Source: Alicyclobacillus sp. SO9
GTDB lineage: Bacteria > Bacillota > Bacilli > Alicyclobacillales > Alicyclobacillaceae
DNA length: 64,000 nt
Reading direction: 5' to 3'
Assembly: GCF_016406125.1 (NCBI RefSeq)
Contig: NZ_CP066339.1
Span: 1,240,001 to 1,304,000, forward strand
Shown: positions 49,073-60,146 of the stretch, piece by piece
Layout of the letters: each line of letters opens with the position of its first letter
How positions within the stretch are numbered: the first letter of the stretch is position 1
Position numbers and translations under genes: made by a program
The notes under the pieces: generated by a model
What the model saw: the letters and a program-made list of their open reading frames with translations, nothing else
Told to the model about the DNA's origin: nothing
Database searches by the model: none

Positions 49073-50263
49073 ATGAACATGAACAAGAAAACGATTCGCG
49101 ACGTGGACTGGCAAGGTAAGAGAGCGCTGGTACGCGTGGACTTTAACGTGCCGATGAACGGAGATACGATTACCGACGACACGCGGATTCGCGCCGCCCT
49201 TCCTACAATCCGTTATTTGATTGAAGAGGGTGCGAAAGTCATTTTAATGAGCCACTTGGGACGTCCAAAAGGAGAGCGGATGCCTGAGTACTCGCTGCAA
49301 CCGGTAGCGTTGCATTTGATGGAGCTTTTGAAGGAAGCTAACGTCAAGTATGTGCGTGATTGTGTCGGCGACGATGCGGAGTCCGCGGCAGCAGCCATGG
49401 AAAACGGGGACGTACTGTTGCTGGAAAACCTCCGTTACCATAAAGAAGAAACTAAGAATGATGAGAGCTTTGCGAAGCAGTTGGCTGGTCTTGGCGATGT
49501 GTATGTCAACGATGCCTTTGGCACAGCCCATCGGGCTCATGCATCGACAGCTGGTGTTGCAGCGTACTTGCCAGCAGTCGCAGGTTTTTTGATGGAGAAG
49601 GAAATTGCGGTTATGGGGGAAGCGTTGGCTAATCCTGATCGTCCCTTTGCAGCCGTTATTGGCGGTGCCAAAGTATCTGACAAAATTGGAGTCATTGAAA
49701 ACCTGTTGGACAAGGTCAACCAAATTTTGATTGGCGGCGGAATGGCCAATACGTTTTTGAAGGCTCAAGGTAAACAGCTTGCCCAATCGCTAGTTGAAGA
49801 AGATGCGCTCACTACAGCTTCTACATTACTCAAAGCGGCTGAAGCCAAAGGATGTGAGTTTTTACTTCCCACCGATTTGGTCGTGGCAGAGAGTTTCGAC
49901 AAGAACGCTGCATACGAAACCTATGCCGTCGATGCTATGCCTGAACAGGGGATGGCTCTCGATATTGGACCGGAAACTGCCAAGCGCTACCAGTCCGTCA
50001 TCGAAGCGGCGAAGACGGTCGTCTGGAACGGCCCCATGGGCGTCTTTGAAATGCCTTCATTTGCAGTGGGTACCAAAGCGATTGCAGAGGCTATGGCAAA
50101 AGTCGACGGGACTACGATTGTAGGCGGCGGAGACTCCGTGGCTGCAGTTGAAGAAATGGGCCTGGGGAACAAAATGTCCCATGTTTCAACAGGCGGCGGC
50201 GCTTCCTTGGAATTTCTTGAAGGCAAAGATTTGCCAGGCGTAGAAGCTCTTACAGACAGGTAA
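49073..50263 (+). CDS. pgk: Phosphoglycerate kinase
   Basis: A 396-residue glycolytic kinase making ATP from 1,3-bisphosphoglycerate. RVDFNVPM (N-terminal substrate site), [45 protein letters not shown] and the nucleotide-site [10 protein letters not shown] with [14 protein letters not shown] are present. ATG 49073 (or 49079) follows CCAAGGAGG. The ATG overlaps the stop of a short upstream frame. Confidence 0.97.
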   Translation: MNMNKKTIRDVDWQGKRALVRVDFNVPMNGDTITDDTRIRAALPTIRYLIEEGAKVILMSHLGRPKGERMPEYSLQPVALHLMELLKEANVKYVRDCVGDDAESAAAAMENGDVLLLENLRYHKEETKNDESFAKQLAGLGDVYVNDAFGTAHRAHASTAGVAAYLPAVAGFLMEKEIAVMGEALANPDRPFAAVIGGAKVSDKIGVIENLLDKVNQILIGGGMANTFLKAQGKQLAQSLVEEDALTTASTLLKAAEAKGCEFLLPTDLVVAESFDKNAAYETYAVDAMPEQGMALDIGPETAKRYQSVIEAAKTVVWNGPMGVFEMPSFAVGTKAIAEAMAKVDGTTIVGGGDSVAAVEEMGLGNKMSHVSTGGGASLEFLEGKDLPGVEALTDR

Positions 50264-50336
50264 TTGGTTCGGTTTTAGCTTGCATCCTGGTTTAGCACCA
50301 AAGACTCACAGGAAAAATTCAAAGGAGGACTGCTGC

Positions 50337-51101
50337 GTGGCGAGAAAACCTTTGTTAATGGGGAATTGGAAGATGAATAAAACCGTTGCAGAGGCTCGTG
50401 AGTTTGCCGAGCAACTTGGACAACAGTCGCAAAGCCTGTGCAACGATGCGGACTATGCTGTCTGCGCCCCTTTCACAAGCTTACATATTCTTCGTGTGAT
50501 GCTGCCGGCCAATGTGAAACTGGGGGCACAGAACGTACACTTTGAAGAACACGGTGCATATACCGGCGAAATTTCCGCGTCTATGTTGAAAGAGTTTGAG
50601 ACAGTCTATGTGTTGGCAGGTCACTCAGAACGCAGACAACTCTTTGGAGAGACCGACGAAATCATCGCCAAGAAAGTAAAGGCCATACTCAGTCAGCAAA
50701 TGACGCCCGTGCTTTGCGTCGGTGAAGTGCTCGACCAACGAGATGCGGGGAAGACTTTGGATGTAGTTCGGAATCAGTTGAACAAGGGACTGGCCGAACT
50801 AACCGAAGCAGAAATAGGCCGCTGCGTCGTGGCTTACGAGCCAGTTTGGGCAATCGGCACAGGCCGTACCGCCACGTCCGAGCAAGCTGAAGAAGTCATA
50901 GCGGAGTTGCGCGCCGCTCTCCGTCAAAAAGTCGGTGCTACAGCAGACGACATTCGCATTCTTTATGGCGGCAGTGTCAAACCCGCCAATGTAGCTGAAC
51001 TGTGCTCACAGCCGAATATTGACGGTGGACTTGTCGGTGGAGCCAGCCTGCAGGCGGATTCTTTTGCGCAAATGGCGGCTGAAATTTGTAAGGGGGTGTA
51101 A
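50337..51101 (+). CDS. tpiA: Triosephosphate isomerase
   Basis: A 254-residue TIM-barrel enzyme interconverting DHAP and GAP. NWKMNKT holds the active-site Lys, GHSERRQLFGE the His, VAYEPVWAIGTGRTA the catalytic Glu and flexible loop, and YGGSVKPAN binds phosphate. GTG 50337 is fixed by AAAGGAGGA upstream. gpmI follows after three bases. Confidence 0.97.
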   Translation: MARKPLLMGNWKMNKTVAEAREFAEQLGQQSQSLCNDADYAVCAPFTSLHILRVMLPANVKLGAQNVHFEEHGAYTGEISASMLKEFETVYVLAGHSERRQLFGETDEIIAKKVKAILSQQMTPVLCVGEVLDQRDAGKTLDVVRNQLNKGLAELTEAEIGRCVVAYEPVWAIGTGRTATSEQAEEVIAELRAALRQKVGATADDIRILYGGSVKPANVAELCSQPNIDGGLVGGASLQADSFAQMAAEICKGV

Positions 51102-51104
51102 CCC

Positions 51105-52661
51105 ATGGACAACGCAGACTTTACACGTCAGAAGGCGCCTGGGACGAGCCCGGTTGCGCTTATCATCCTAGACGGCTTTGGCATGCGTGATACGGTCGTC
51201 GGAAACGCAGTCGCTCAAGCTAACAAGCCAGTTTTTGATGGTATCTGGAAGGAGTATCCGCACAATTATCTACGTGCCAGTGAGTTAGCTGTGGGATTGC
51301 CTGAAGGACAGTTCGGAAACTCGGAAGTCGGACACTCAAATATCGGGGCAGGCCGCATTTTATATCAGGACTTGACCCGTCTGAACGAAGATGTGAAGAC
51401 AGGTGGATTTTACGAGAATCCAGTTTTGAAGCAAGCCGTCAACCACGCGTCGGAGCATAACAGCAGTCTTCATCTCTTGGGTCTTGCGTCTAACGGCGGC
51501 GTGCACAGTCATATCCGGCACTTGTACGCATTGCTAAAACTTGCAAAGAATAGCGGACTGAAGAAGGTCTATGTGCACGTTGTGACAGACGGCCGCGATG
51601 TATCTCCCACATCTGGAATCGACTTTGTACGCAATTTACAGCAACAGATGGATGAAATTGGTGTGGGTCAGATTGCGTCTATTGTGGGCCGGTATTATGC
51701 AATGGACAGGGATAATCGCTGGGAGCGCACCGAACTGGCATACAGAGCCATGGTTTACGGCGATGGCAAGAAAATGACAGACGCGGTTCAGGGCGTTCAA
51801 GAAAGCTATGATGCGCATGTGACAGACGAATTTATTAAGCCCATTGTCATGACAGATGAGAACGGCAATCCGGTGGGTCAAATCAAGAGTGACGACGCCG
51901 TCATTATGTTCAACTTCCGTCCTGACAGAGCAATTCAGATTTCTCGAGCTTTCACCAACGAAGACTTTCGCGAATTTGACAGAGGAGCGGATTCCCCTCA
52001 TGTCTACTATGTTTGTATGACAAAGTTCAGTGAGTCCGTCAATGCAGACGTCGCCTACAAGCCCGTCAGTCTGGACAATACTATGGGAGAGGTCCTGGCT
52101 CAAAATGGACTAACCCAACTGCGGGTCGCAGAAACTGAAAAGTACCCTCATGTCACATTCTTTTTCTCGGGTGGACGGGAAGCAGAATTTCCTGGGGAAG
52201 AACGCGTTTTAATTCCTTCGCCCAAGGTCGCAACCTATGACCTGCAGCCTGAAATGAGCGCTTACAAAGTGGCGGATGCCGCAGCCAAGCGAATCAAATC
52301 AGGGGATATTGACGTAATGATTCTCAACTTCGCCAACCCGGATATGGTTGGACATACGGGTAGTCTGGAAGCTGCCATTAAAGCTGTAGAAGCGGTGGAT
52401 ACATGCCTTGGAACAGTCCTGGAGGCCATCGAAGAGCAGGGTGGGGTCGCCTTAGTTACGGCCGATCACGGTAATGCCGACATCATGATTGACGACAAGG
52501 GTGATGTCTGCACAACACATACCCTCAGTCTCGTACCGCTGGTGGTGACGAAGCGCGGTGTCACTGTGCAAGAAGGCATACTGGCAGACCTGGCTCCCAC
52601 AATGCTGAAGCTCTTGGGAGTAGCACAGCCTGAAGAAATGACGGGCAAACCGCTGATTTAA
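51105..52661 (+). CDS. gpmI: 2,3-bisphosphoglycerate-independent phosphoglycerate mutase
   Basis: A 518-residue Mn2+-dependent mutase of the alkaline phosphatase superfamily, interconverting 3- and 2-phosphoglycerate. [11 protein letters not shown] and [13 protein letters not shown] carry the metal site and catalytic Ser; [20 protein letters not shown] and [11 protein letters not shown] give further metal ligands. ATG 51105 follows AAGGGGGTG. A tandem duplication of 18 bp covers its stop codon. Confidence 0.96.
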   Translation: MDNADFTRQKAPGTSPVALIILDGFGMRDTVVGNAVAQANKPVFDGIWKEYPHNYLRASELAVGLPEGQFGNSEVGHSNIGAGRILYQDLTRLNEDVKTGGFYENPVLKQAVNHASEHNSSLHLLGLASNGGVHSHIRHLYALLKLAKNSGLKKVYVHVVTDGRDVSPTSGIDFVRNLQQQMDEIGVGQIASIVGRYYAMDRDNRWERTELAYRAMVYGDGKKMTDAVQGVQESYDAHVTDEFIKPIVMTDENGNPVGQIKSDDAVIMFNFRPDRAIQISRAFTNEDFREFDRGADSPHVYYVCMTKFSESVNADVAYKPVSLDNTMGEVLAQNGLTQLRVAETEKYPHVTFFFSGGREAEFPGEERVLIPSPKVATYDLQPEMSAYKVADAAAKRIKSGDIDVMILNFANPDMVGHTGSLEAAIKAVEAVDTCLGTVLEAIEEQGGVALVTADHGNADIMIDDKGDVCTTHTLSLVPLVVTKRGVTVQEGILADLAPTMLKLLGVAQPEEMTGKPLI

Positions 52662-52686
52662 GTAATAGCGCTGATTTAAGTAATGG
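52651..52686 (+). repeat. 2 x 18-bp tandem repeat across the gpmI stop
   Basis: CGCTGATTTAAGTAATAG is followed immediately by a copy with one change. The first copy encodes PLI and the TAA stop. Confidence 0.85.
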
Positions 52687-52779
52687 CGAGGTAAGACCGG
52701 TATGGTGCAGATTCCGCCTCCGTGCCATAATAAGGGGCGGTACATAACCGGATAGTTGAGAAGGATGCAAAGGTCTTAA

Positions 52780-54096
<1,317 letters not shown>

Positions 54097-54141
54097 TAGA
54101 CTTAATCTCACGTATGCGGGGACGAGTGGAGGTGACACGGG

Positions 54142-54381
54142 ATGTTAACGGCTGCCAAGATTGTCTTGGTCATCCTATGTGTCTTGTTGATAACAGTGAT
54201 TTTGTTCCAATCTGGACGAAGTGCAGGACTGTCCGGAGTCATCACAGGAGGTGCAGACCAGTCCGTAAATAGGAAGTCGAGAGGACTGGATTCCTTCCTT
54301 GCCAAAGTCACTGTGGTCATTGCAGTTCTGTTTTTTGCAACGACACTTTTTATTGCTTATATGTTTACGCACACACTCTAA
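54142..54381 (+). CDS. secG: Preprotein translocase subunit SecG
   Basis: A 79-residue protein with two transmembrane helices (about residues 5-22 and 52-72) and the conserved loop SGRSAGLSGVITGGADQS. It assists SecYE in export. ATG 54142 has GGAGGTGA upstream. The eno-secG-esterase-rnr order is common in Bacillota. Confidence 0.93.
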   Translation: MLTAAKIVLVILCVLLITVILFQSGRSAGLSGVITGGADQSVNRKSRGLDSFLAKVTVVIAVLFFATTLFIAYMFTHTL

Positions 54382-54582
54382 GAGAAAGGCGTCGTCCTCG
54401 CAGGTCGGCGCCTTTCCTGCGGCTATTGTGGACAAGGCGAATGGCAGGTACATATGACGGTACATGCAATTTCTATTTGAACTGCAGGATTTGGAAATTG
54501 ACGAGGATGGACGCCGGGAAGTACACTCGCAGAGTCTCGAGATTTCTTGTGTTCACAGGAACAACCGTGGGAGGAACGTAGC

Positions 54583-55305
54583 ATGGGCAAAGACGCGTGT
54601 ATCCTTGTGCACGGATTTACAGGGAGCCCAGAGGAATTAGAACCCTTAGCCAGTGTGTTGGAGAAATCCGGATACCAGGTTCTGTTGCCAGTTCTCGCAG
54701 GGCACTGCGGAACCAAGGAAGACCTGAAGAAAGCCACGGCTGTCGGATGGATACGGGGTGTAGAAGAAACCCTGAAGGAAGCTATGCACCAGTACGAAAA
54801 AGTACATTTAATCGGATTTTCTGCAGGTGCTATGGTCTGCGCAGTTTTAGCCGCAAAATACCCCGTTGAATCGGTCACCATGTTGGCTCCAGCAGTGTAC
54901 TACCTTGGCTCAAAGCAAACGTTTCGAGAAATGGCCAACCTGATTAAGGCAACATGGAACTCCAATGGCTTCTCTCGTGATGACCTCAAAACGCGGATGG
55001 ATAAAATGTCTCAGGTTCCTCTTAAGAGTGTTCAGCAGATGCGGCGCCTAGTCACCAGAGGAAAGGCAGCTCTTCCTGATATATCGCAGCCAGTGTGCAT
55101 TATACAGGGCCGCCAGGACGAAATTGTAGAACCAAGAGGTGCTGAATACGCCCACGCGACCGTCTCTTCATTTATTAAAGAGATTCACTATTTAGAAAAT
55201 TCCGGTCATATGCTTTGTCTCGAAGGAGACCGAAACAAGGTGCAACAGTACGTATTAGACTTCCTTGACAGTCTGCAAGTGGAGCAACAGCGGAATTCGT
55301 CTTAA
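54583..55305 (+). CDS. est: Alpha/beta-hydrolase carboxylesterase (Est/YvaK type)
   Basis: A 240-residue serine hydrolase. LVHGFTGSPEE is the oxyanion-hole segment, GFSAGAMV the nucleophile elbow (GxSxG), GRQDEIVEP the Asp and NSGHMLCLE the His. This matches the thermophilic Bacillus carboxylesterase family acting on medium-chain esters or monoglycerides. ATG 54583 follows GGGAGGAACG. It lies between secG and rnr as in many Bacillota. Confidence 0.92.
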   Translation: MGKDACILVHGFTGSPEELEPLASVLEKSGYQVLLPVLAGHCGTKEDLKKATAVGWIRGVEETLKEAMHQYEKVHLIGFSAGAMVCAVLAAKYPVESVTMLAPAVYYLGSKQTFREMANLIKATWNSNGFSRDDLKTRMDKMSQVPLKSVQQMRRLVTRGKAALPDISQPVCIIQGRQDEIVEPRGAEYAHATVSSFIKEIHYLENSGHMLCLEGDRNKVQQYVLDFLDSLQVEQQRNSS

Positions 55306-55465
55306 GTTGACGTTGATGTTGTTAAGGTTGTCAGGACCGGATGGGTGCGGGCGTTAAGGTGAGGCAGTTGGAGTTAATACGGTTAGAGTTGGTGCGGTGA
55401 GTCAGGGAGGGTGCGGTTCAGGTGGGGCTGTTAGAGTTGGTACGGGGTGAGTTGGTGAGGGCGGT
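55306..55465. repeat. GT-rich imperfect repeats before array D
   Basis: Words such as GTTAGAGTTGGT-CGG and GGTGAG recur irregularly up to array D. No gene is seen. Confidence 0.45.
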
Positions 55466-55708
55466 TTAGTGCCTGAAAAGATCCCTATTCACCGTAACGG
55501 CTGTGGGATTGTGATCCCAATGATCTCTAATGCCACCTTGCCGAAGAGATTAGTGTCATAAATGGACACTAATCTCGGCAGCGTCAAAAGGGTGCGGGGG
55601 TGTTAAGGAGCAAAGGGATCCCTATTTTGGAGGACCTGTTGGTGATAGTGATCGAAACCATCACTATTGTCTGGGAGGTATCAAAATAGGGAGCGAAACG
55701 ATCACTAA
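55466..55708 (+). repeat. Family I six-palindrome array, copy D
   Basis: Sites are centred at 55477, 55519, 55561, 55614, 55656 and 55697 (spacings 42, 42, 53, 42, 41). Site 3 is a perfect ATTAGTGTC/GACACTAAT; site 5 is ATAGTGATC-GAAAC-CATCACTAT. Followed within seven bases by an 11-bp tandem repeat. Confidence 0.9.
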
Positions 55709-55714
55709 GCCACA

Positions 55715-55758
55715 ATCTTCCTCATATCTTCCTCATATCTTCCTTATATCTTCCTCAT
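55715..55758. repeat. 4 x 11-bp tandem repeat ATCTTCCTCAT
   Basis: Four head-to-tail copies (one with a single change) start seven bases after array D. Confidence 0.88.
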
Positions 55759-56006
55759 ATCATTCCTCGAATCGAAGCAGTTTTCAATTTTCCACCAATC
55801 TCTAGTTGGAAGTTGCGTTCCTTTTTACCACATTAGCTTTTCGTCGATGTCATCAGAGACCGCGCACCGGCTCTGCTGTGCATCGAACTGGATGTAACAG
55901 TATTCAAAGTTAATAAATTCCTCTATTCTGCTCATGTCTTGTTCAAACCCGTTAAATCCTGTCGATCCCGCTGCCGTGGCAGGCTGGCAGGACTGGCGTG
56001 CGGCAG
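55759..56006. other. Non-coding region between arrays D and E
   Basis: About 250 AT-richer bases with no recognisable gene, promoter pair or terminator. Confidence 0.4.
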
Positions 56007-56248
56007 TTAGTGATCGCCGTAGTCCTTAATGGTGCTGGCCCAATGGGATTGGGATCTCAATGATCCTTAATGCTCCGTGCCCGGGAACGTTATTGTCATA
56101 AATGCTCCCTAATGTGGGAGACGGCAGAAAGGAGGGTAGGTAATAGGGAGCAACGGGATCACTATTCAAGACGGTCCGCTTGCAATAGTGATCGAATGGA
56201 TCACTATTCTTTGGCGCGCTTAGTGATAGGGAGCAAAAGGATCCCTAT
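56007..56248 (+). repeat. Family I six-palindrome array, copy E
   Basis: Sites are centred at 56018, 56059, 56101, 56154, 56196 and 56237 (spacings 41, 42, 53, 42, 41). Site 3 is the most degraded of all copies (TATTGTC/CTCCCTAA). Site 6 extends into a longer perfect palindrome, with CTTAGTGATAGGGA and TCCCTATCACTAAG as arms. Confidence 0.88.
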
Positions 56249-56649
56249 CACTAAGCGCACTGGACAGGAGAACTGAGCCCGGACGAAGAACCTTAGAGCG
56301 ACGCTCAGCTGCGTTCAGCACCATCTTCCTCCACTCCATTTCCGAAAGTGTATTTGTCCATGGCCAAACCCGCTCTTTGCTTTTTTGACATTATGGTATA
56401 AAGTGGACGCTTAGAGTATTGTCAAGCTGTGCCTGGAAACAATGATAGTAAGACAGCGCTGAAGACAGCAGTTGCTTGCTGCGCGAGTAATTGTAGACCC
56501 TTGTTGTAGAAGTAAGTCCAGTTGCTTACTGGGAAAGTAAATCCAGGTGATCTACTGGAGAAGCGACGGCGGCTGCTTTACTGGAGAAGTACAGCAATGA
56601 CGGTGACGTCAAAGTACAGGGCTAGTTCAGGCCAGCGTGAAAGCGGGAG
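56249..56649. other. Upstream region of rnr
   Basis: TGGTATAAA at about 56393-56401 could be an extended -10. Downstream, phrases like AGTTGCTTACTGGGAAAGTAA recur imperfectly (56460-56600), suggesting old duplications. No gene seen. Confidence 0.4.
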
Positions 56650-56658
56650 TTGAGTGTA

Positions 56659-59328
56659 TTGTTTGACCGTGAAACGGTTTTGGAATTTATGAGGCACGAT
56701 GTGTACAGGCCTCTTACCGTGCAAGAACTGACAGAGGAATTTCAAGTGGAAGCGGCAGATGACTTCAAGGAGTTTGTACGGCTTTTGAATGAAATGGAGG
56801 ATAACGGAGACGTTGTCCGGACCCGAACCAATCGCTACGGTGTGCCGGAGCGGATGAACCTTGTGGTGGGCAAGTTGCAGTTGAAAGCACGGGGGTTTGG
56901 GTTTCTGTCACCGGATCAATCCGATGAAGAAGACGTCTACGTCGCTGCCACCGATTTAAACGGGGCCATGAGCGGTGACCGAGTGATGGTGCGCATCGAA
57001 AAGCGGGCCTCAGGGAATCTGCGCGAGGGCCAGGTGATTCGGATATTGGAGCGGGCTCAACAGCGAGTCGTCGGTGTTTTTACCCGCCATCGGAACCACG
57101 CCTTTATTGCACCCATGGACAGGCGGTTCCCTCAAGATATTTTCATTGACAAGGACGACATGGCAGATGCCCATGACGGCTATGTTGTCGTTGTTGAAAT
57201 TACGTCGTTTCCGACCGTAACCAGGGGGCCGGCAGGCAGGGTTGTAGAGGTTCTGGGTCATCCGGATGCACCAGGCATCGACATTTTAGCTGTGGTTCGC
57301 AAGTACGGTCTGGAGGAAACCTTCCCTGAAGACGTTCTGACCGCTGCTGAGGAAATTCCCTTGGAGTTGTCCGAGAAGGATTACGAAGGCCGCAGAGATT
57401 TGCGGGATGAGACTATTGTCACCATCGACGGCGAAGATGCCAAAGACTTGGATGATGCCGTTCACGTGCGGCTTCTGGAAAACGGAAATTATTTGCTTGG
57501 TGTCAGCATCGCGGACGTCGGCTATTACGTGAAGGAGAACGGTGTGCTCGACAGGGAGGCTTTGAGCCGTGGTACCAGTGTCTACCTGGTCGATCGCGTT
57601 ATTCCCATGCTCCCCCAACGCCTCTCCAACAACATCTGCTCTCTGAATCCTCACATTGACAGGTTGACCATGACCTGTGAGATGGAGTGGACACCTGATG
57701 CTGAGTTGGTGCGGCACGACATTTACCCAAGTGTCATCCGGACAACGGAGCGTATGACCTATACCAATGTCAAGAAGATTCTCGCCGATCACGATGAAGC
57801 CGCTCGCCAAAGGTACCGCCCGCTGATTCCAATGTTTGAGCATATGGAAAAGTTGGCGTTGGTCTTGCGGGGTCGGCGGATGAAACGCGGCGCAGTCGAC
57901 TTTGACTTTGACGAAATCAAGGTTGCCGTTGACAACCTCGGGCGTCCTATCGATATTGCTCCGCGCCAGCGATCGATTGCCGAACGCATCATTGAAGAGT
58001 TCATGCTCGCTGCCAACGAAACCGTTGCAGAGCACTTCCACTGGCTCAATGTACCATTTTTGTACCGTGTTCACGAAGAACCGGATGTCAGTAAGATGTC
58101 CGAGTTCAACGAGTTCATCCATAACTTCGGTTATCACGTAAAGGGCGTCGGGAACGTTGTGCATCCCCGTGCACTGCAGGAAGTCTTGGATAAAGTGCGG
58201 GGCAAACGCGAGGAGCGGGTGATTTCAACCTTAATGCTGCGATCGATGCGGCAAGCTCGCTATGCACCTGACTGTACAGGCCACTTTGGTCTTGCTGCTG
58301 ACTACTATACCCACTTTACGTCACCCATTCGTCGTTATCCGGATCTTATGATTCACCGGATTATGCGTGAGATTCTCACGAAGGGCAAACTGTCCGAACA
58401 GCGGGAAGAGCAATTGCATGAAAAGGTTGACTACGCAGCCCTTCGTTCCAGTGACAGGGAGAGGAATGCGCAGGATGCTGAGCGCGAATGTGATCAACTC
58501 AAAATGGTCGAATACATGCAGCAGCACCTCGGTGAAGAATTCGATGGTCTCATCAGCGGTGTGACTCAGTTCGGTTTATTCATCCAGTTGAAGAACGGTG
58601 TGGAAGGCCTGATTCACATCAGTTACTTGACCGATGATTATTATGTTTTAAACGACAGGCAGATGGCTCTGGTGGGTGAGCGAAACCGACGTGTTTTCCG
58701 CCTCGGCGATCCCGTTCGCGTCAAAGTTGCCGCCGCCAACAAGGAAGCCCTCACCATCGACTTTGAGATGATGGAGCATTACAGAGAAGGTACAATGGTC
58801 TTTGCATCAGGGCAGGCCGTCGTCGAATACGACGAAGACTTGGGTCCCGAAGACAGAGAGCGCCGCGTTGCAGAGCGCGAATACCTCTCGCGGCCCCAGC
58901 GTCCCGGCAGAGGCGGCCGAGGACGCGACAGGTCTGCACGAGGTAGAGACGACCGAGACAGGAACGACAGCAGAGGCGGTCGGAGTCGAAGCCAAGGAAA
59001 ACGGAACGGACCCGGAACCCGCAAGGGCTCAGCAACCCGGAGAGCAGGCGGGTTTGGTGCCGGGGATGACAGCCGCACAGGCAGCAGCCAGAGCAGCAGT
59101 AAAGGCAGTAGCAAGGGCCGAAAAGGAAAGTATACCAAGACCAGGTATGGAAAAGGCAAGGGCAAAGGTAGAAGTAAAGGTGCCGTAGAGACTTTGGACC
59201 ATGACGTTGATGGTGCAGTGCCCGGGACTTCAGAAATTGAGAGTAAAGCCAAGTCCAGCCAAAAGAACGGAAAAAAAGGCAAGAAGAAGCGTAAAAAGAG
59301 CAAGAGCAAGGCAGCCAAGTCAGAGTGA
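56659..59328 (+). CDS. rnr: Ribonuclease R
   Basis: A 3'-5' exoribonuclease of the RNB family, about 889 residues from TTG 56659 (GGGAG nine bases upstream; TTG 56650 is also possible). It has an N-terminal winged helix, cold-shock domains, and an RNB domain with TIDGEDAKDLDDAVHV holding catalytic Asp residues. An S1 domain (GLISGVTQFGLFIQLKNGVE) follows. The last ~150 residues are an unusually long RG/KG/SK-rich basic tail (RPGRGGRGRDRSARGRDDRD; GKKGKKKRKKSKSK). RNase R degrades structured RNA and works with tmRNA-SmpB, consistent with ssrA downstream. Confidence 0.95.
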   Translation: MFDRETVLEFMRHDVYRPLTVQELTEEFQVEAADDFKEFVRLLNEMEDNGDVVRTRTNRYGVPERMNLVVGKLQLKARGFGFLSPDQSDEEDVYVAATDLNGAMSGDRVMVRIEKRASGNLREGQVIRILERAQQRVVGVFTRHRNHAFIAPMDRRFPQDIFIDKDDMADAHDGYVVVVEITSFPTVTRGPAGRVVEVLGHPDAPGIDILAVVRKYGLEETFPEDVLTAAEEIPLELSEKDYEGRRDLRDETIVTIDGEDAKDLDDAVHVRLLENGNYLLGVSIADVGYYVKENGVLDREALSRGTSVYLVDRVIPMLPQRLSNNICSLNPHIDRLTMTCEMEWTPDAELVRHDIYPSVIRTTERMTYTNVKKILADHDEAARQRYRPLIPMFEHMEKLALVLRGRRMKRGAVDFDFDEIKVAVDNLGRPIDIAPRQRSIAERIIEEFMLAANETVAEHFHWLNVPFLYRVHEEPDVSKMSEFNEFIHNFGYHVKGVGNVVHPRALQEVLDKVRGKREERVISTLMLRSMRQARYAPDCTGHFGLAADYYTHFTSPIRRYPDLMIHRIMREILTKGKLSEQREEQLHEKVDYAALRSSDRERNAQDAERECDQLKMVEYMQQHLGEEFDGLISGVTQFGLFIQLKNGVEGLIHISYLTDDYYVLNDRQMALVGERNRRVFRLGDPVRVKVAAANKEALTIDFEMMEHYREGTMVFASGQAVVEYDEDLGPEDRERRVAEREYLSRPQRPGRGGRGRDRSARGRDDRDRNDSRGGRSRSQGKRNGPGTRKGSATRRAGGFGAGDDSRTGSSQSSSKGSSKGRKGKYTKTRYGKGKGKGRSKGAVETLDHDVDGAVPGTSEIESKAKSSQKNGKKGKKKRKKSKSKAAKSE

Positions 59329-59330
59329 GC

Positions 59331-59370
59331 TCGTAAAAGCTTGTAAAGGCTTGTAAAGGCTTGTAAAGGC
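59331..59370. repeat. 3-4 x 10-bp tandem repeat after rnr
   Basis: TTGTAAAGGC occurs three times (59341-59370), preceded by the related TCGTAAAAGC, immediately after the rnr stop. Confidence 0.8.
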
Positions 59371-59405
59371 CGAAGTCACCTCAAGTTGCATGGTCGGGAA
59401 CCAGG

Positions 59406-59435
59406 TTGACGCTTTTGACCATTCCGCGGTATAAT
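59406..59435 (+). promoter_or_regulatory. Sigma-A promoter upstream of ssrA
   Basis: TTGACG (59406-59411) and TATAAT (59430-59435), 18 bases apart. Transcription is predicted to start near 59442, at the first base of a CCGCCC stem. Confidence 0.65.
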
Positions 59436-59440
59436 TGCAA

Positions 59441-59560
59441 CCCGCCCCGAAGGCCATGACTGACTGCGTCGGTCATGTCGCCTGATGACAGGGCGGAAAA
59501 AGCAGGAAACGACGGAACGAATTTAGACTGTCGTAAAGTCGCCGCATGATGTAGAATAGA
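59441..59560 (+). ncRNA. Candidate structured leader/ncRNA upstream of tmRNA
   Basis: CCGCCC (59442-59447) can pair with GGGCGG (59491-59496), enclosing CATGAC/GTCATG (59455-59460 with 59472-59477). A further stem, ACGACGG with CTGTCGT, follows. It begins at the predicted transcription start, so it is either a 5' precursor of tmRNA or an independent small RNA. No known family is recognised. Confidence 0.35.
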
Positions 59561-59737
59561 AGTGTAGCCAAGCGCAGTAAGTACTGTGTGCTACGCGTAC
59601 TTCGTGCAAGGCAACAAACAGGCATTACAGGAATTACAAGCACTACGGTGTTTAACCAGTTACCACTTGTGCTCGAGCTGTACAGCTATGCTGGTGTTAT
59701 GCAGTTGTGTTGTGCAGTGACGTCGAGCCTCATACAT

Positions 59738-60112
59738 GGGGGCGTTTTGGATTCGACGGGGATTGTTTGAGCATGAATGGCGGGTCGTGGGGCTGCGAGG
59801 CCACGTAAAAAACGCAGACCTAAATGTAACTGGCAAAGCAAAAAGCTTTACCTCAAACAGCAATTTAGCCCTAGCTGCTTAATTGTAGTTAGGCCATCAC
59901 ATTGAGTGTCGCCCGTGCACACGCTGTGATGCCAACCTAGCGGGATAGCTGACGGTAGATGTTCGCGGACCGCCAGCGAAAAATCGCGAACTTACTCATG
60001 GCGGAGCGTGTGCGTCCGCGTCGTCTGAGGACATCTAGTAGGCGTACTACACCCGTAGAAGTTCATGTGGCGAGGTCTTCGGACGCGGGTTCGATTCCCG
60101 TCGCCTCCACCA
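59738..60112 (+). ncRNA. ssrA: Transfer-messenger RNA (tmRNA)
   Basis: GGGGGCG at the 5' end pairs with CGCCTCC before the encoded ACCA. GGATTCGACGGGGATTG is the conserved 5' tRNA-like part and GGGTTCGATTCCCGTC the T arm. The tag frame at 59832-59882 encodes GKAKSFTSNSNLALAA then TAA, ending in the usual ALAA degron. tmRNA rescues stalled ribosomes and tags the products for proteolysis. Confidence 0.97.
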
Positions 60113-60146
60113 CACGAAAGCACCCGAAAGGGTGCTTTTTTCGTGT
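60113..60146 (+). terminator. Terminator of ssrA
   Basis: AAAGCACCC-GAAA-GGGTGCTTT followed by TTT, with outer CACG/CGTG pairing. Confidence 0.92.

Noticed and set aside
56070-56276. 68-codon plus frame
   Set aside because: Lies entirely within array E and has no family resemblance or ribosome site.
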